Shown here: positions 15,658-22,880 of the stretch, piece by piece | How the letters are laid out: each line of letters begins with the position of its first letter | Numbering within the stretch: position 1 is the stretch's first letter | Origin: Halalkalibacterium ligniniphilum | GTDB taxonomy: Bacteria > Bacillota > Bacilli > Bacillales > Bacillaceae_D | DNA length: 34,754 nucleotides | NCBI RefSeq assembly: GCF_000334155.1 | Contig: NZ_ANNK01000044.1 | Span: forward strand, 1 to 34,754 | Reading direction: 5' to 3' | Translations under genes and position numbers: made by a program | The notes under the pieces: generated by a model | What the model saw: the letters and a program-made list of their open reading frames with translations, nothing else | Told to the model about the DNA's origin: nothing | The model's database searches: none

Positions 15658-15816
15658 ATGATCGATGCACTTGTGTTTGCTTTTGCAATGTTTTGTGGCT
15701 GGGTCGTGTTTGACACCGTCAAACACCGAAGGCTATCTTTGGAGATTGTTATGAGCGCTCTCGTGGTAGCTGTCATTGCTGGAATTGGCTGGCTGCTGCT
15801 TGACCTGATTTTCTAA
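15658..15816 (+). CDS. Small two-helix membrane protein, hypothetical
   Basis: A 52-residue protein, MIDALVFAFAMFCGWVVFDT..., preceded by GGGGAGG at 10 bp. Residues 4-19 and 29-52 are hydrophobic helices joined by a short basic turn (KHRR), so the loop should face the cytoplasm. In-frame codons continue upstream but without a ribosome site. It lies between yugN and tRNA-Ala; similar tiny membrane proteins occur widely in Bacillaceae. No named family is recognised. Confidence 0.5.
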   Translation: MIDALVFAFAMFCGWVVFDTVKHRRLSLEIVMSALVVAVIAGIGWLLLDLIF

Positions 15817-15884
15817 ACTGAATACAAAAAGGAATTGCAAAAACCAAGAAATTTTCATATAATAAGCATGTCGCCAAAATACAA

Positions 15885-15957
15885 GGGGCATTAGCTCAGC
15901 TGGGAGAGCGTTTGGCTGGCAGCCAAAAGGTCAGCGGTTCGATCCCGCTATGCTCCA
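15885..15957 (+). tRNA. tRNA-Ala (anticodon GGC)
   Basis: A 73-base cloverleaf. The acceptor GGGGCAT pairs with ATGCTCC and includes the G3-U70 wobble that identifies alanine tRNAs. The D arm is GCTC...GAGC, the anticodon stem TTTGG/CCAAA with loop CTGGCAG (anticodon GGC at 15918-15920), and the T arm AGCGG/CCGCT around TTCGATC. The discriminator is A and no CCA is encoded. It reads GCC and GCT codons. It stands alone, followed by its own terminator. Confidence 0.97.
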
Positions 15958-15963
15958 TCGATT

Positions 15964-15994
15964 AAACAACCGATCAGAAGTCGGTTGTTTTTTT
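15964..15994 (+). terminator. tRNA-Ala terminator
   Basis: The perfect stem AAACAACCGA/TCGGTTGTTT is followed by further T's, 6 bp after the tRNA. Confidence 0.9.
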
Positions 15995-16030
15995 GTCTTT
16001 CAGGAGTTGGAGAGCTAGTCGCTTTTGAAG

Positions 16031-16208
16031 CGGACACAGATTCCTTTATATTTGAAAAAAGATACGTTTGTAGGGTAGAAGTGGACGGAGGAGTCGCTAT
16101 TTGCAGAAAAATGGATCATGGACAGTCGTGTTGACGAAATAAGCGCTCCTGAGTCCAGATTGGTTAAAGGCAAGTGAGCTTTTTCGCAAATAGAGGATTC
16201 CATGTCTG
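16031..16208. repeat. 178-bp element with nested inverted repeats
   Basis: The outer ends CGGACACAGATTCCTT and GAGGATTCCATGTCTG are imperfect inverted copies. Just inside, CTATTTGCAGAAAAA (16097-16111) faces TTTTTCGCAAATAG (16180-16193), matching with one extra base. No frame inside looks coding. It resembles a small non-autonomous element or its relic; no second copy is present in this window. Confidence 0.4.
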
Positions 16209-16768
16209 TTTAAAAAAGCAAGGAGAATTTTTTGGGGAACAAAAAATTTCAAATGGAAAATTCAAACGATGAAAAGCGATGAGGCGTTTGGTACTGACTT
16301 GACCGATGAGCGATCATACTTTCAACGAATACACGACAGGGATGTGTGTAACGGATTCCCAATCAGAAGTACGATAACAGTGCAGTATTCATTAATTTTT
16401 TTCCACTTTTATGAAAAGGTTTGCTTAATTGCTTCAGCTTATAAGCGCGTGCCCTCTCTTTTCCGCTTGCTACGCTTAGAATTTGTAGCTCAACTCGTTT
16501 ATGTAAGATGCGTCTGGCATGACGAGTGCTTTTCCTTAGGTGGTTCGCAATCTCAAGTGGGGTAACTGGACGTAGTAAACGATGTGCAAAACGTACAACC
16601 GCTGCTTCCAGCCATGACAGGTCGGGTTAGAAAAGTCGCAGACACTACTATAATGCTAATAAATTACACCCAACGTCCGTGATTCTCACTACCCGTTTAC
16701 ATTGACAACAAACCACATTTCTTTTTAACTATATTTAAGAGACTATACTAAGAAATTGGAGCAATTAC
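16209..16768. other. Intergenic region upstream of the UbiD gene
   Basis: These 560 bp hold no convincing gene. A 98-codon open frame at 16269-16565 lacks a ribosome site and reads as low-quality sequence. CTCGT...ACGAG at about 16494-16526 can form a loose hairpin. A TTGACA lies near 16702, but no -10 box is well spaced from it. No homology to the dispersed repeats is seen. Confidence 0.5.
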
Positions 16769-18607
16769 ATGATGTATAAAAATTTAGAAGAGTCTATCCT
16801 CGATTTGGAAAAGAACGGACATTTGATTCGTGTTCACGAAGAAGTTGACCCATATCTTGAAATGGCTGCGATTCACATGAAAGTTCATGAGGCTGGAGGA
16901 CCTGCGTTGTTATTTGAAAATGTAAAAGGTACAAAATTTCGCGCAGTATCCAACCTTTTTGGTACAGTAGAACGCAGTAAGTTTCTTTTTCGTAGCACAC
17001 TAGAAGCGGTACAAAATGTCATCAATCTGCGCAATGATCCGATGAAAGCTTTAAAAAATCCATTTAAGCACATTGGAACTGGCTTAGCTGCTTATAAAGC
17101 GCTGCCTTTAAAAAAGGCAAATGGTTTGCCGGTTTCTGCTCAAGAGGTAAAGATTTCTGACCTCCCACTCATCCATCATTGGCCTGATGACGGCGGTGCT
17201 TTTGTCACCCTTCCTCAAGTATATTCGGAAGATCCAGAAAAACCAGGCATTATGAATGCTAACCTTGGCATGTACCGGATTCAACTCACTGGAAACGAGT
17301 ATGAAGTTGACAAGGAAATCGGTTTGCATTATCAAATTCACCGAGGTATCGGAGTCCATCAGGAAAAGGCGAATAACCAAGGAGCCCCCTTGAAAGTCAG
17401 TATTTTTATTGGCGGCCCTCCAGCCCATACGTTGGCGGCAGTTATGCCCTTACCAGAAGGGTTAAGTGAGATAACATTTGCTGGTTTGCTATCTGGACGC
17501 CGTTTTCGTTACAGCTATAAGGATGGTTTTTGTATTAGCAATGATGCTGATTTTGTCATTACAGGAGAAATTCATCCAGGAGAAACGAAGCCAGAGGGTC
17601 CATTTGGCGATCATCTAGGCTATTACAGTCTAATACATCCTTTTCCCGTAATGAAGGTCCATAAAGTCTATGCTAAGCCCAATGCGATTTGGCCATTTAC
17701 TGTCGTAGGACGACCGCCTCAGGAAGATACTGCTTTTGGTGCACTCATTCATGAACTAACGGGTGATGCGATTTCACAGGAAATTCCTGGGGTGAAGGAA
17801 GTTCATGCGGTTGATGCGGCCGGTGTGCACCCATTGCTTTTCGCGATTGGCAGCGAACGTTACACACCTTATCAACAAGTGAAGCAGCCGACTGAATTGC
17901 TCACCATTGCCAATCGAATTTTAGGTACTGGACAGGTTAGTTTAGCGAAGTATTTATTTATTACGGCAGAAGAGAACCAACCATTAGATACCCATAAAGA
18001 AGTGGATTTTTTAACCTATATTTTAGAAAGAATCGATCTTCGCCGAGACATTCATTTTTATACAAATACGACCATCGATACGCTCGATTATTCTGGCACT
18101 GGATTAAATAGCGGCAGCAAAGTTGTTTTTGCAGCTTACGGGGATATAAAAAGGGAACTGTGCAAAGAAGTACCTAGTGAATTGAATGAATTGCGAGGAT
18201 TTGAAAATGCGCGTTTAGTAATGCCTGGCGTTGTTGCGATACAAGGCCCGACATTTTCAACTTACGAGAAAGCGCAACTAGAATTGGAAGCTTTAAGTAA
18301 AGCGGTTCAATCGAAAGGCACGCTGTCTTCTTGCCCGATGATCATCCTATGCGATGACAGTCATTTTGTTAGCAAGACGTTAAAAAATTTCATGTGGGTA
18401 ACATTTACACGAAGTAATCCCTCACATGATATCTATGGTGTAAATAGCTATTATGAAAACAAGCATTGGGCATGTGATAATATCATGATTGATGCACGGA
18501 TTAAACCGCATCACGCACCGCCGCTAATCGCCGATCCAACGGTAGAGAAGAACATCGAGCGATTCTTTGTCAAAGGTGCCAGTTTGGAAGGAGTAAAGAT
18601 AGATTGA
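16769..18607 (+). CDS. UbiD family (prenylated-FMN dependent) decarboxylase
   Basis: A 612-residue member of the UbiD family, which reversibly decarboxylates aromatic or unsaturated acids using prenylated FMN made by UbiX-type partners. Family landmarks: MAAIHMKVHEAGGPALLFENVKG near the N-terminus, NANLGMYRIQLTG around residues 160-172, GIGVHQEKA, IFIGGPPAH, and the GEIHPGETKPEGPFGDHLGYYS region (about 266-287) with the Arg/Glu/Asp-type catalytic and metal residues. It is longer than E. coli UbiD (about 490), falling in a larger subclass whose substrates I cannot name. No ubiX gene is adjacent. It starts at ATGATG seven bases after GGAG and lies between tRNA-Ala and a tRNA-like fragment, which hints at lineage-specific gain. 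Confidence 0.88.
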   Translation: MMYKNLEESILDLEKNGHLIRVHEEVDPYLEMAAIHMKVHEAGGPALLFENVKGTKFRAVSNLFGTVERSKFLFRSTLEAVQNVINLRNDPMKALKNPFKHIGTGLAAYKALPLKKANGLPVSAQEVKISDLPLIHHWPDDGGAFVTLPQVYSEDPEKPGIMNANLGMYRIQLTGNEYEVDKEIGLHYQIHRGIGVHQEKANNQGAPLKVSIFIGGPPAHTLAAVMPLPEGLSEITFAGLLSGRRFRYSYKDGFCISNDADFVITGEIHPGETKPEGPFGDHLGYYSLIHPFPVMKVHKVYAKPNAIWPFTVVGRPPQEDTAFGALIHELTGDAISQEIPGVKEVHAVDAAGVHPLLFAIGSERYTPYQQVKQPTELLTIANRILGTGQVSLAKYLFITAEENQPLDTHKEVDFLTYILERIDLRRDIHFYTNTTIDTLDYSGTGLNSGSKVVFAAYGDIKRELCKEVPSELNELRGFENARLVMPGVVAIQGPTFSTYEKAQLELEALSKAVQSKGTLSSCPMIILCDDSHFVSKTLKNFMWVTFTRSNPSHDIYGVNSYYENKHWACDNIMIDARIKPHHAPPLIADPTVEKNIERFFVKGASLEGVKID

Positions 18608-18682
18608 CTGAGAAGCAATAGAGATGCTGAAGCACTAACAAGAGATGATGATCTTTAACTAGTTATTGTGAATAATCATAGC

Positions 18683-18740
18683 GAGAGAGCGCCACCCTGT
18701 CAATGTGGAGGTCAGTGGTGCAATCTGCTATGCTCAACCA
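18683..18740 (+). pseudogene. Degenerate tRNA-like fragment
   Basis: From GAGAGAGCG onward the sequence follows a tRNA: an anticodon loop CTGTCAA (Asp-type GTC at 18699-18701) between CCAC and GTGG, AGGTCAG, a damaged T loop (TGCAATC instead of TTCGATC), TGCTATGCTCA and a terminal ACCA. The T arm and acceptor match tRNA-Ala at 15885 at most positions. The 5' acceptor strand and most of the D arm are missing, so it should not be functional. A terminator-like hairpin still follows. Confidence 0.55.
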
Positions 18741-18755
18741 ATTTTAAACTTATTG

Positions 18756-18780
18756 AAAACGGCAGAGATGTCGTTTTTTT
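18756..18780 (+). terminator. Terminator after the tRNA-like fragment
   Basis: AAAACGGC pairs with GTCGTTTT (one wobble) around AGAGAT and ends in seven T's. It could also terminate ubiD transcription. Confidence 0.65.
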
Positions 18781-19012
18781 GTCCTCCTAAATTTAACAAA
18801 TAAGGACGTTTAATTCGGGGTCGTTCACCTGCACTATCAACGTAAATGAGCAATGAGCGGGAAAGGAGGGAGTAGTCTAAATAGATAGAGTACATCTGAA
18901 AATTAGAAGTAGTTTAATTTTGAGTGAGTAGTTACAAAAGGAGAGAATCCTATGTTTAGGAAGATGTATGGTAAGTGAATTATATAAATCTAGATGCAAT
19001 GTTTATAGACAG
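18781..19012. other. Intergenic region between UbiD and collagen-like gene
   Basis: No gene is supported. An 8-codon frame at 18952-18978 has a fine AAAAGGAGAG ribosome site but nothing downstream to regulate on this strand. Confidence 0.4.
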
Positions 19013-19051
19013 AAAAACGAGAAGGTTACTTTTAAAGTCCTTCCCGTTTTT
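19013..19051. terminator. Terminator downstream of the collagen-like gene
   Basis: AAAAACGAGAAGG and CCTTCCCGTTTTT pair with one mismatch. On the minus strand it lies 77 bp past the stop of the collagen-like gene; T's on both sides make it bidirectional. Confidence 0.8.
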
Positions 19052-19127
19052 ATAAAGGGCGGCATGGGATGTGTACGTTTCTAGCTATTTTTAATGACTT
19101 AAATCCAAGAATTGTAACAAAATGAAA

Positions 19128-22100
19128 TTAGTCAATTGCAATTCCTGCGCTTGCAAACCCTACAACAGTCGTGAGTACAGAAACATCCGTATCGATAGAG
19201 AAAACTAATAATAGTTTTTCCCCGGTAGCAACCTGTAGTGTTGTTGAAGCCGTACCAGAGGAGACGTCCAAAAGATTAATGATAGGTCCTAAAGCGGGTG
19301 ATAACAGGACAAAGGCTCCTGATGGAGAAAAGGTATTGCTAGCTGCTGGTGCACGATATAATTCAGCCCTAATAGTGACAGGTGTCCCTATCGTCGCTGC
19401 TACCGTTGTACTAAAGAATGCAGAGATTGATGACACAGTTCCGTCACGAGGCACTACAAATGCGAAGTCAAGAATGCCACCTGTACCTGGAGATAGAGTA
19501 ATGGTTCCTCCACCAATCGTAACACCGTCAATAGAACTTCCGAATCCAATAAGTCCTCCCGTAGCCGTTAATCCAAGTAAAACATTGGTTAGTGCAACTG
19601 GAGTACCTGATGCAAATGGAATGATCGCACTAGCACCCTGAGGTCCTTGTTCTCCTTGAGGTCCTTGAGGCCCTTGCTCTCCCTGAGGCCCTTGCTCTCC
19701 TTGAGGTCCTTGTTCGCCTTGAGGCCCTTGCTCCCCTTGAGGTCCTTGTTCGCCTTGAGGCCCTTGCTCTCCTTGAGGCCCTTGCTCCCCTTGAGGCCCT
19801 TGCTCCCCTTGAGGCCCTTGTTCCCCTTGAGGTCCTTGCTCCCCTTGAGGTCCCTGCTCTCCTTGAGGTCCTTGTTCCCCTTGAGGCCCCTGTTCCCCTT
19901 GAGGCCCTTGCTCCCCTTGAGGCCCTTGTTCTCCTTGAGGTCCCGTATCGCCCTGAGGTCCTTGTTCTCCTTGAGGCCCTTGTTCTCCTTGAGGTCCTTG
20001 CTCTCCTTGAGGTCCTTGCTCTCCTTGAGGCCCTTGCTCCCCTTGAGGCCCTTGCTCCCCTTGAGGCCCTTGTTCCCCTTGAGGTCCTTGCTCCCCTTGA
20101 GGTCCCTGCTCTCCTTGAGGTCCTTGTTCCCCTTGAGGCCCCTGTTCCCCTTGAGGCCCTTGCTCCCCTTGAGGCCCTTGTTCCCCTTGAGGTCCTTGTT
20201 CGCCTTGAGGCCCTTGTTCGCCCTGAGGTCCTTGTTCTCCTTGAGGTCCTTGCTCCCCTTGAGGCCCTTGCTCCCCTTGAGGCCCTTGTTCGCCTTGAGG
20301 TCCTTGTTCGCCCTGAGGTCCTTGCTCTCCTTGAGGCCCTTGCTCCCCTTGAGGTCCTTGCTCCCCTTGAGGCCCTTGTTCGCCTTGAGGTCCCGTATCG
20401 CCCTGAGGTCCTTGTTCTCCTTGAGGCCCTTGTTCGCCTTGAGGTCCTTGCTCCCCTTGAGGTCCCTGCTCTCCTTGAGGTCCCTGCTCTCCTTGAGGTC
20501 CTTGCTCCCCTTGAGGTCCCTGCTCTCCTTGAGGCCCTTGCTCTCCTTGAGGCCCTTGTTCGCCTTGAGGCCCTTGCTCCCCTTGAGGTCCCTGCTCTCC
20601 TTGAGGTCCTGTATCGCCCTGAGGTCCCTGCTCTCCTTGAGGCCCTTGCTCCCCTTGAGGCCCTTGTTCTCCTTGAGGCCCTTGTTCGCCCTGAGGTCCT
20701 TGTTCTCCTTGAGGCCCTTGTTCGCCTTGAGGTCCTTGTTCTCCTTGAGGCCCTTGTTCTCCTTGAGGCCCTTGTTCTCCTTGAGGCCCTTGTTCGCCTT
20801 GAGGTCCTTGTTCTCCTTGAGGTCCCGTATCGCCCTGAGGTCCTTGTTCTCCTTGAGGCCCTTGCTCCCCTTGAGGCCCTTGCTCCCCTTGAGGCCCTTG
20901 CTCCCCTTGAGGCCCTTGCTCGCCTTGAGGCCCTTGTTCTCCTTGAGGCCCTTGCTCGCCTTGAGGCCCTTGTTCTCCTTGAGGCCCTTGCTCGCCTTGA
21001 GGCCCTTGTTCTCCTTGAGGCCCTTGCTCGCCTTGAGGCCCTTGTTCTCCTTGAGGCCCTTGCTCGCCTTGAGGCCCTTGTTCTCCTTGAGGCCCTTGCT
21101 CGCCTTGAGGCCCTTGTTCTCCTTGAGGCCCTTGCTCGCCTTGAGGCCCTTGTTCTCCTTGAGGCCCTTGCTCGCCTTGAGGCCCTTGTTCTCCTTGAGG
21201 CCCTTGCTCGCCTTGAGGCCCTTGTTCTCCTTGAGGCCCTTGCTCGCCTTGAGGCCCTTGTTCTCCTTGAGGCCCTTGCTCGCCTTGAGGCCCTTGTTCT
21301 CCTTGAGGCCCTTGCTCGCCTTGAGGCCCTTGTTCTCCTTGAGGCCCTTGCTCGCCTTGAGGCCCTTGTTCTCCTTGAGGCCCTTGCTCGCCTTGAGGCC
21401 CTTGTTCTCCTTGAGGCCCTTGCTCGCCTTGAGGCCCTTGTTCTCCTTGAGGCCCTTGCTCGCCTTGAGGCCCTTGTTCTCCTTGAGGCCCTTGCTCGCC
21501 TTGAGGCCCTTGTTCTCCTTGAGGCCCTTGCTCGCCTTGAGGCCCTTGTTCTCCTTGAGGCCCTTGCTCGCCTTGAGGCCCTTGTTCTCCTTGAGGCCCT
21601 TGCTCGCCTTGAGGCCCTTGTTCTCCTTGAGGCCCTTGCTCGCCTTGAGGCCCTTGTTCTCCTTGAGGCCCTTGCTCGCCTTGAGGCCCTTGTTCTCCTT
21701 GAGGCCCTTGCTCGCCTTGAGGCCCTTGTTCTCCTTGAGGCCCTTGCTCGCCTTGAGGCCCTTGTTCTCCTTGAGGCCCTTGCTCGCCTTGAGGCCCTTG
21801 TTCTCCTTGAGGCCCTTGCTCGCCTTGAGGCCCTTGTTCTCCTTGAGGCCCTTGCTCGCCTTGAGGCCCTTGTTCTCCTTGAGGCCCTTGCTCCCCTTGA
21901 GGCCCTTGCTCCCCTTGAGGCCCTTGCTCCCCTTGAGGCCCTTGCTCTCCTTGAGGTCCTTGTTCTCCTTGAGGCCCTTGCTCTCCTTGAGGCCCTTGCT
22001 CTCCTTGAGGTCCTTGTTCGCCTTGAGGTCCTTGCTCTCCTTGAGGCCCTTGCTCCCCTTGAGGCCCTTGCTCTCCTTGAGGCCCTTGTTCGCCCTGAGG

Positions 22101-22250
22101 CCCTTGTTCGCCCTGAGGCCCTTGTTCGCCTTGAGGTCCTTGTTCTCCTCGAGGCCCTCGTGGAACATAAACTTTAACCTTTTGTTTCACTTTGCATTTG
22201 CATTTTTTATGCTTATGCTTGCATTTTGAACATTTTTTCTTTTTACCCAA
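19128..22250 (-). CDS. Giant collagen-like spore-surface protein (BclB-type C-terminal domain)
   Basis: A 1040-residue protein in three parts. Residues 1-31 are strongly basic with four Cys and two His ([16 protein letters not shown]). Residues 32-872 are about 280 Gly-X-Y triplets, almost all the hexapeptide GPQGEQ, broken only by four GPQGDT units and one unpaired GPQ near the end; such repeats form collagen triple helices. Residues 873-1040 ([57 protein letters not shown]) match the C-terminal domain of exosporium protein BclB. It should be a spore-surface filament. The start is TTG at 22250, 10 bp after AAAGGAG; no in-frame ATG precedes the collagen region. A sigma-K-like -10 lies 30 bp upstream. 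Unlike BclA, Thr is nearly absent from the collagen part. Confidence 0.9.
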   Translation of the reverse strand: MGKKKKCSKCKHKHKKCKCKVKQKVKVYVPRGPRGEQGPQGEQGPQGEQGPQGEQGPQGEQGPQGEQGPQGEQGPQGEQGPQGEQGPQGEQGPQGEQGPQGEQGPQGEQGPQGEQGPQGEQGPQGEQGPQGEQGPQGEQGPQGEQGPQGEQGPQGEQGPQGEQGPQGEQGPQGEQGPQGEQGPQGEQGPQGEQGPQGEQGPQGEQGPQGEQGPQGEQGPQGEQGPQGEQGPQGEQGPQGEQGPQGEQGPQGEQGPQGEQGPQGEQGPQGEQGPQGEQGPQGEQGPQGEQGPQGEQGPQGEQGPQGEQGPQGEQGPQGEQGPQGEQGPQGEQGPQGEQGPQGEQGPQGEQGPQGEQGPQGEQGPQGEQGPQGEQGPQGEQGPQGEQGPQGEQGPQGEQGPQGEQGPQGEQGPQGEQGPQGEQGPQGEQGPQGEQGPQGEQGPQGEQGPQGEQGPQGEQGPQGEQGPQGEQGPQGDTGPQGEQGPQGEQGPQGEQGPQGEQGPQGEQGPQGEQGPQGEQGPQGEQGPQGEQGPQGEQGPQGEQGPQGDTGPQGEQGPQGEQGPQGEQGPQGEQGPQGEQGPQGEQGPQGEQGPQGEQGPQGEQGPQGEQGPQGEQGPQGDTGPQGEQGPQGEQGPQGEQGPQGEQGPQGEQGPQGEQGPQGEQGPQGEQGPQGEQGPQGEQGPQGEQGPQGEQGPQGEQGPQGEQGPQGEQGPQGEQGPQGEQGPQGEQGPQGEQGPQGEQGPQGEQGPQGEQGPQGEQGPQGEQGPQGDTGPQGEQGPQGEQGPQGEQGPQGEQGPQGEQGPQGEQGPQGEQGPQGEQGPQGEQGPQGEQGPQGEQGPQGEQGPQGEQGPQGEQGPQGEQGPQGPQGEQGPQGASAIIPFASGTPVALTNVLLGLTATGGLIGFGSSIDGVTIGGGTITLSPGTGGILDFAFVVPRDGTVSSISAFFSTTVAATIGTPVTIRAELYRAPAASNTFSPSGAFVLLSPALGPIINLLDVSSGTASTTLQVATGEKLLLVFSIDTDVSVLTTVVGFASAGIAID
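20917..21888 (-). repeat. 27 tandem copies of a 36-bp unit
   Basis: The unit, beginning TGCTCGCCTTGAGGCC on the plus strand and continuing CTTGTTCTCC, is repeated 27 times. By eye every copy is identical, including third codon positions. It encodes [12 protein letters not shown]. The rest of the collagen region (19635-20916 and 21889-22157) uses the same amino acids with mixed synonymous codons. Confidence 0.95.
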
Positions 22251-22279
22251 GTTTTGTCAACTCCTTTCGTATTCTATTT

Positions 22280-22288
22280 TAGTTTATG
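22280..22288 (-). promoter_or_regulatory. Sigma-K-like -10 element
   Basis: On the minus strand CATAAACTA fits the sigma-K -10 consensus CATA-N3-TA, 30 bp upstream of the TTG start. A matching AC -35 at the expected 16-17 bp is not clear. Late mother-cell expression would suit a spore-surface protein. Confidence 0.5.
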
Positions 22289-22453
22289 AAATTAAAAATG
22301 AAGAGATTGGATAAGTAACCATTCGCACTGCCTAATTTAGAATAAAAGACGATCTCATTTAAAAATAATGAATTCGTTGAGGCTTGAAAATAAGTGCTGA
22401 ATGAAATGAAGGCGAAATATGGGGTCAAATCGGCTTCAAACGATAGTTTTGGA

Positions 22454-22509
22454 AGGGCAAATCCATAGTGAGAGAGTTCTCCACTCTACTGAAACTTACG
22501 GACGCAAAG
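22454..22509 (+). promoter_or_regulatory. Partial cyclic-di-GMP (GEMM-I) riboswitch-like motif
   Basis: AGGGCAAATCC (22454-22464) is followed by a hairpin region and GGACGCAAAG (22500-22509). These two boxes, with TCC pairing GGA, are the conserved core of the GEMM-I class. The second, receptor-bearing helix expected downstream is not recognisable, so this may be a relic or coincidence. It lies about 370 bp upstream of a chemoreceptor gene, a frequent GEMM target. Confidence 0.25.
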
Positions 22510-22663
22510 ACATTCGAATCCGATGTGTTTCTTTTTGGTTATTAAGATACAAAAAAAGAGGTAGTTTAAGTAAATGAATGCATTTCGATCTTTGTAGGCA
22601 GCACATATCGTCCATCGAGCTAGGCCAATGTGTACTGTACATAAAAATCCAATTTCATAAAGG

Positions 22664-22700
22664 CTGTAGAGAGGATGATTTTTACAGTTTTTTATTTTTT
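22664..22700 (+). terminator. Weak terminator-like hairpin
   Basis: CTGTA pairs with TACAG over a 14-base loop and is followed by TTTTTTATTTTTTT. The short stem makes it uncertain. Confidence 0.35.
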
Positions 22701-22880
22701 TAATGGCAAAACAGAGTCATGTCTGTGAAAAATCAAAATAGAAGAAAAGAATAGAGGCTCTTGCTATTGTTTTCTTGTTACATTTTCTAACAAATTTAAG
22801 AAAAAAGTACTGATTTCTTGTTAAAATTTAAAAATGTCGATTCGACAAGAAATCACTACAATAGATGAGGAGAAAATGTA

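Larger units (their letters stand above)
22289..22880. other. Intergenic region between collagen-like gene and chemoreceptor
   Basis: About 590 AT-rich bases without a supported gene. It contains a partial GEMM-like motif pair (22454-22509) and a weak hairpin with a T run (22664-22700). A clear sigma-D promoter, which chemoreceptor genes often have, was looked for and not found. Confidence 0.5.

Noticed and set aside
16269-16565. 98-codon open frame between tRNA-Ala and ubiD.
   Set aside because: No ribosome site, no recognisable motif and composition typical of non-coding DNA.
18683-18740. Functional tRNA.
   Set aside because: The 5' acceptor strand and D arm are missing and the T loop lacks TTC; only a tRNA-like fragment is supported.
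18952-18978. Eight-codon open frame with a good ribosome site.
   Set aside because: Too short to call, and no downstream gene on the same strand that it could control as a leader peptide.
20917-21888. CRISPR-like array of regular repeats.
   Set aside because: The repeats are contiguous with no unique spacers and are in frame within a coding gene.
19589-22229. Two very long open frames (about 860 codons each), one antisense to the collagen gene and one in another minus-strand frame.
   Set aside because: They exist only because an 18-bp periodic repeat contains no stop in those frames. They lack ribosome sites and give meaningless Leu-Arg or Lys-Gly-Leu repeats; the GPQGEQ frame has real N- and C-terminal domains.
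22740-22870. Sigma-D (flagellar) promoter for the first chemoreceptor gene.
   Set aside because: TAAA and GTCGATTC-like pieces exist, but the spacing is about 10 bp rather than 14-15.
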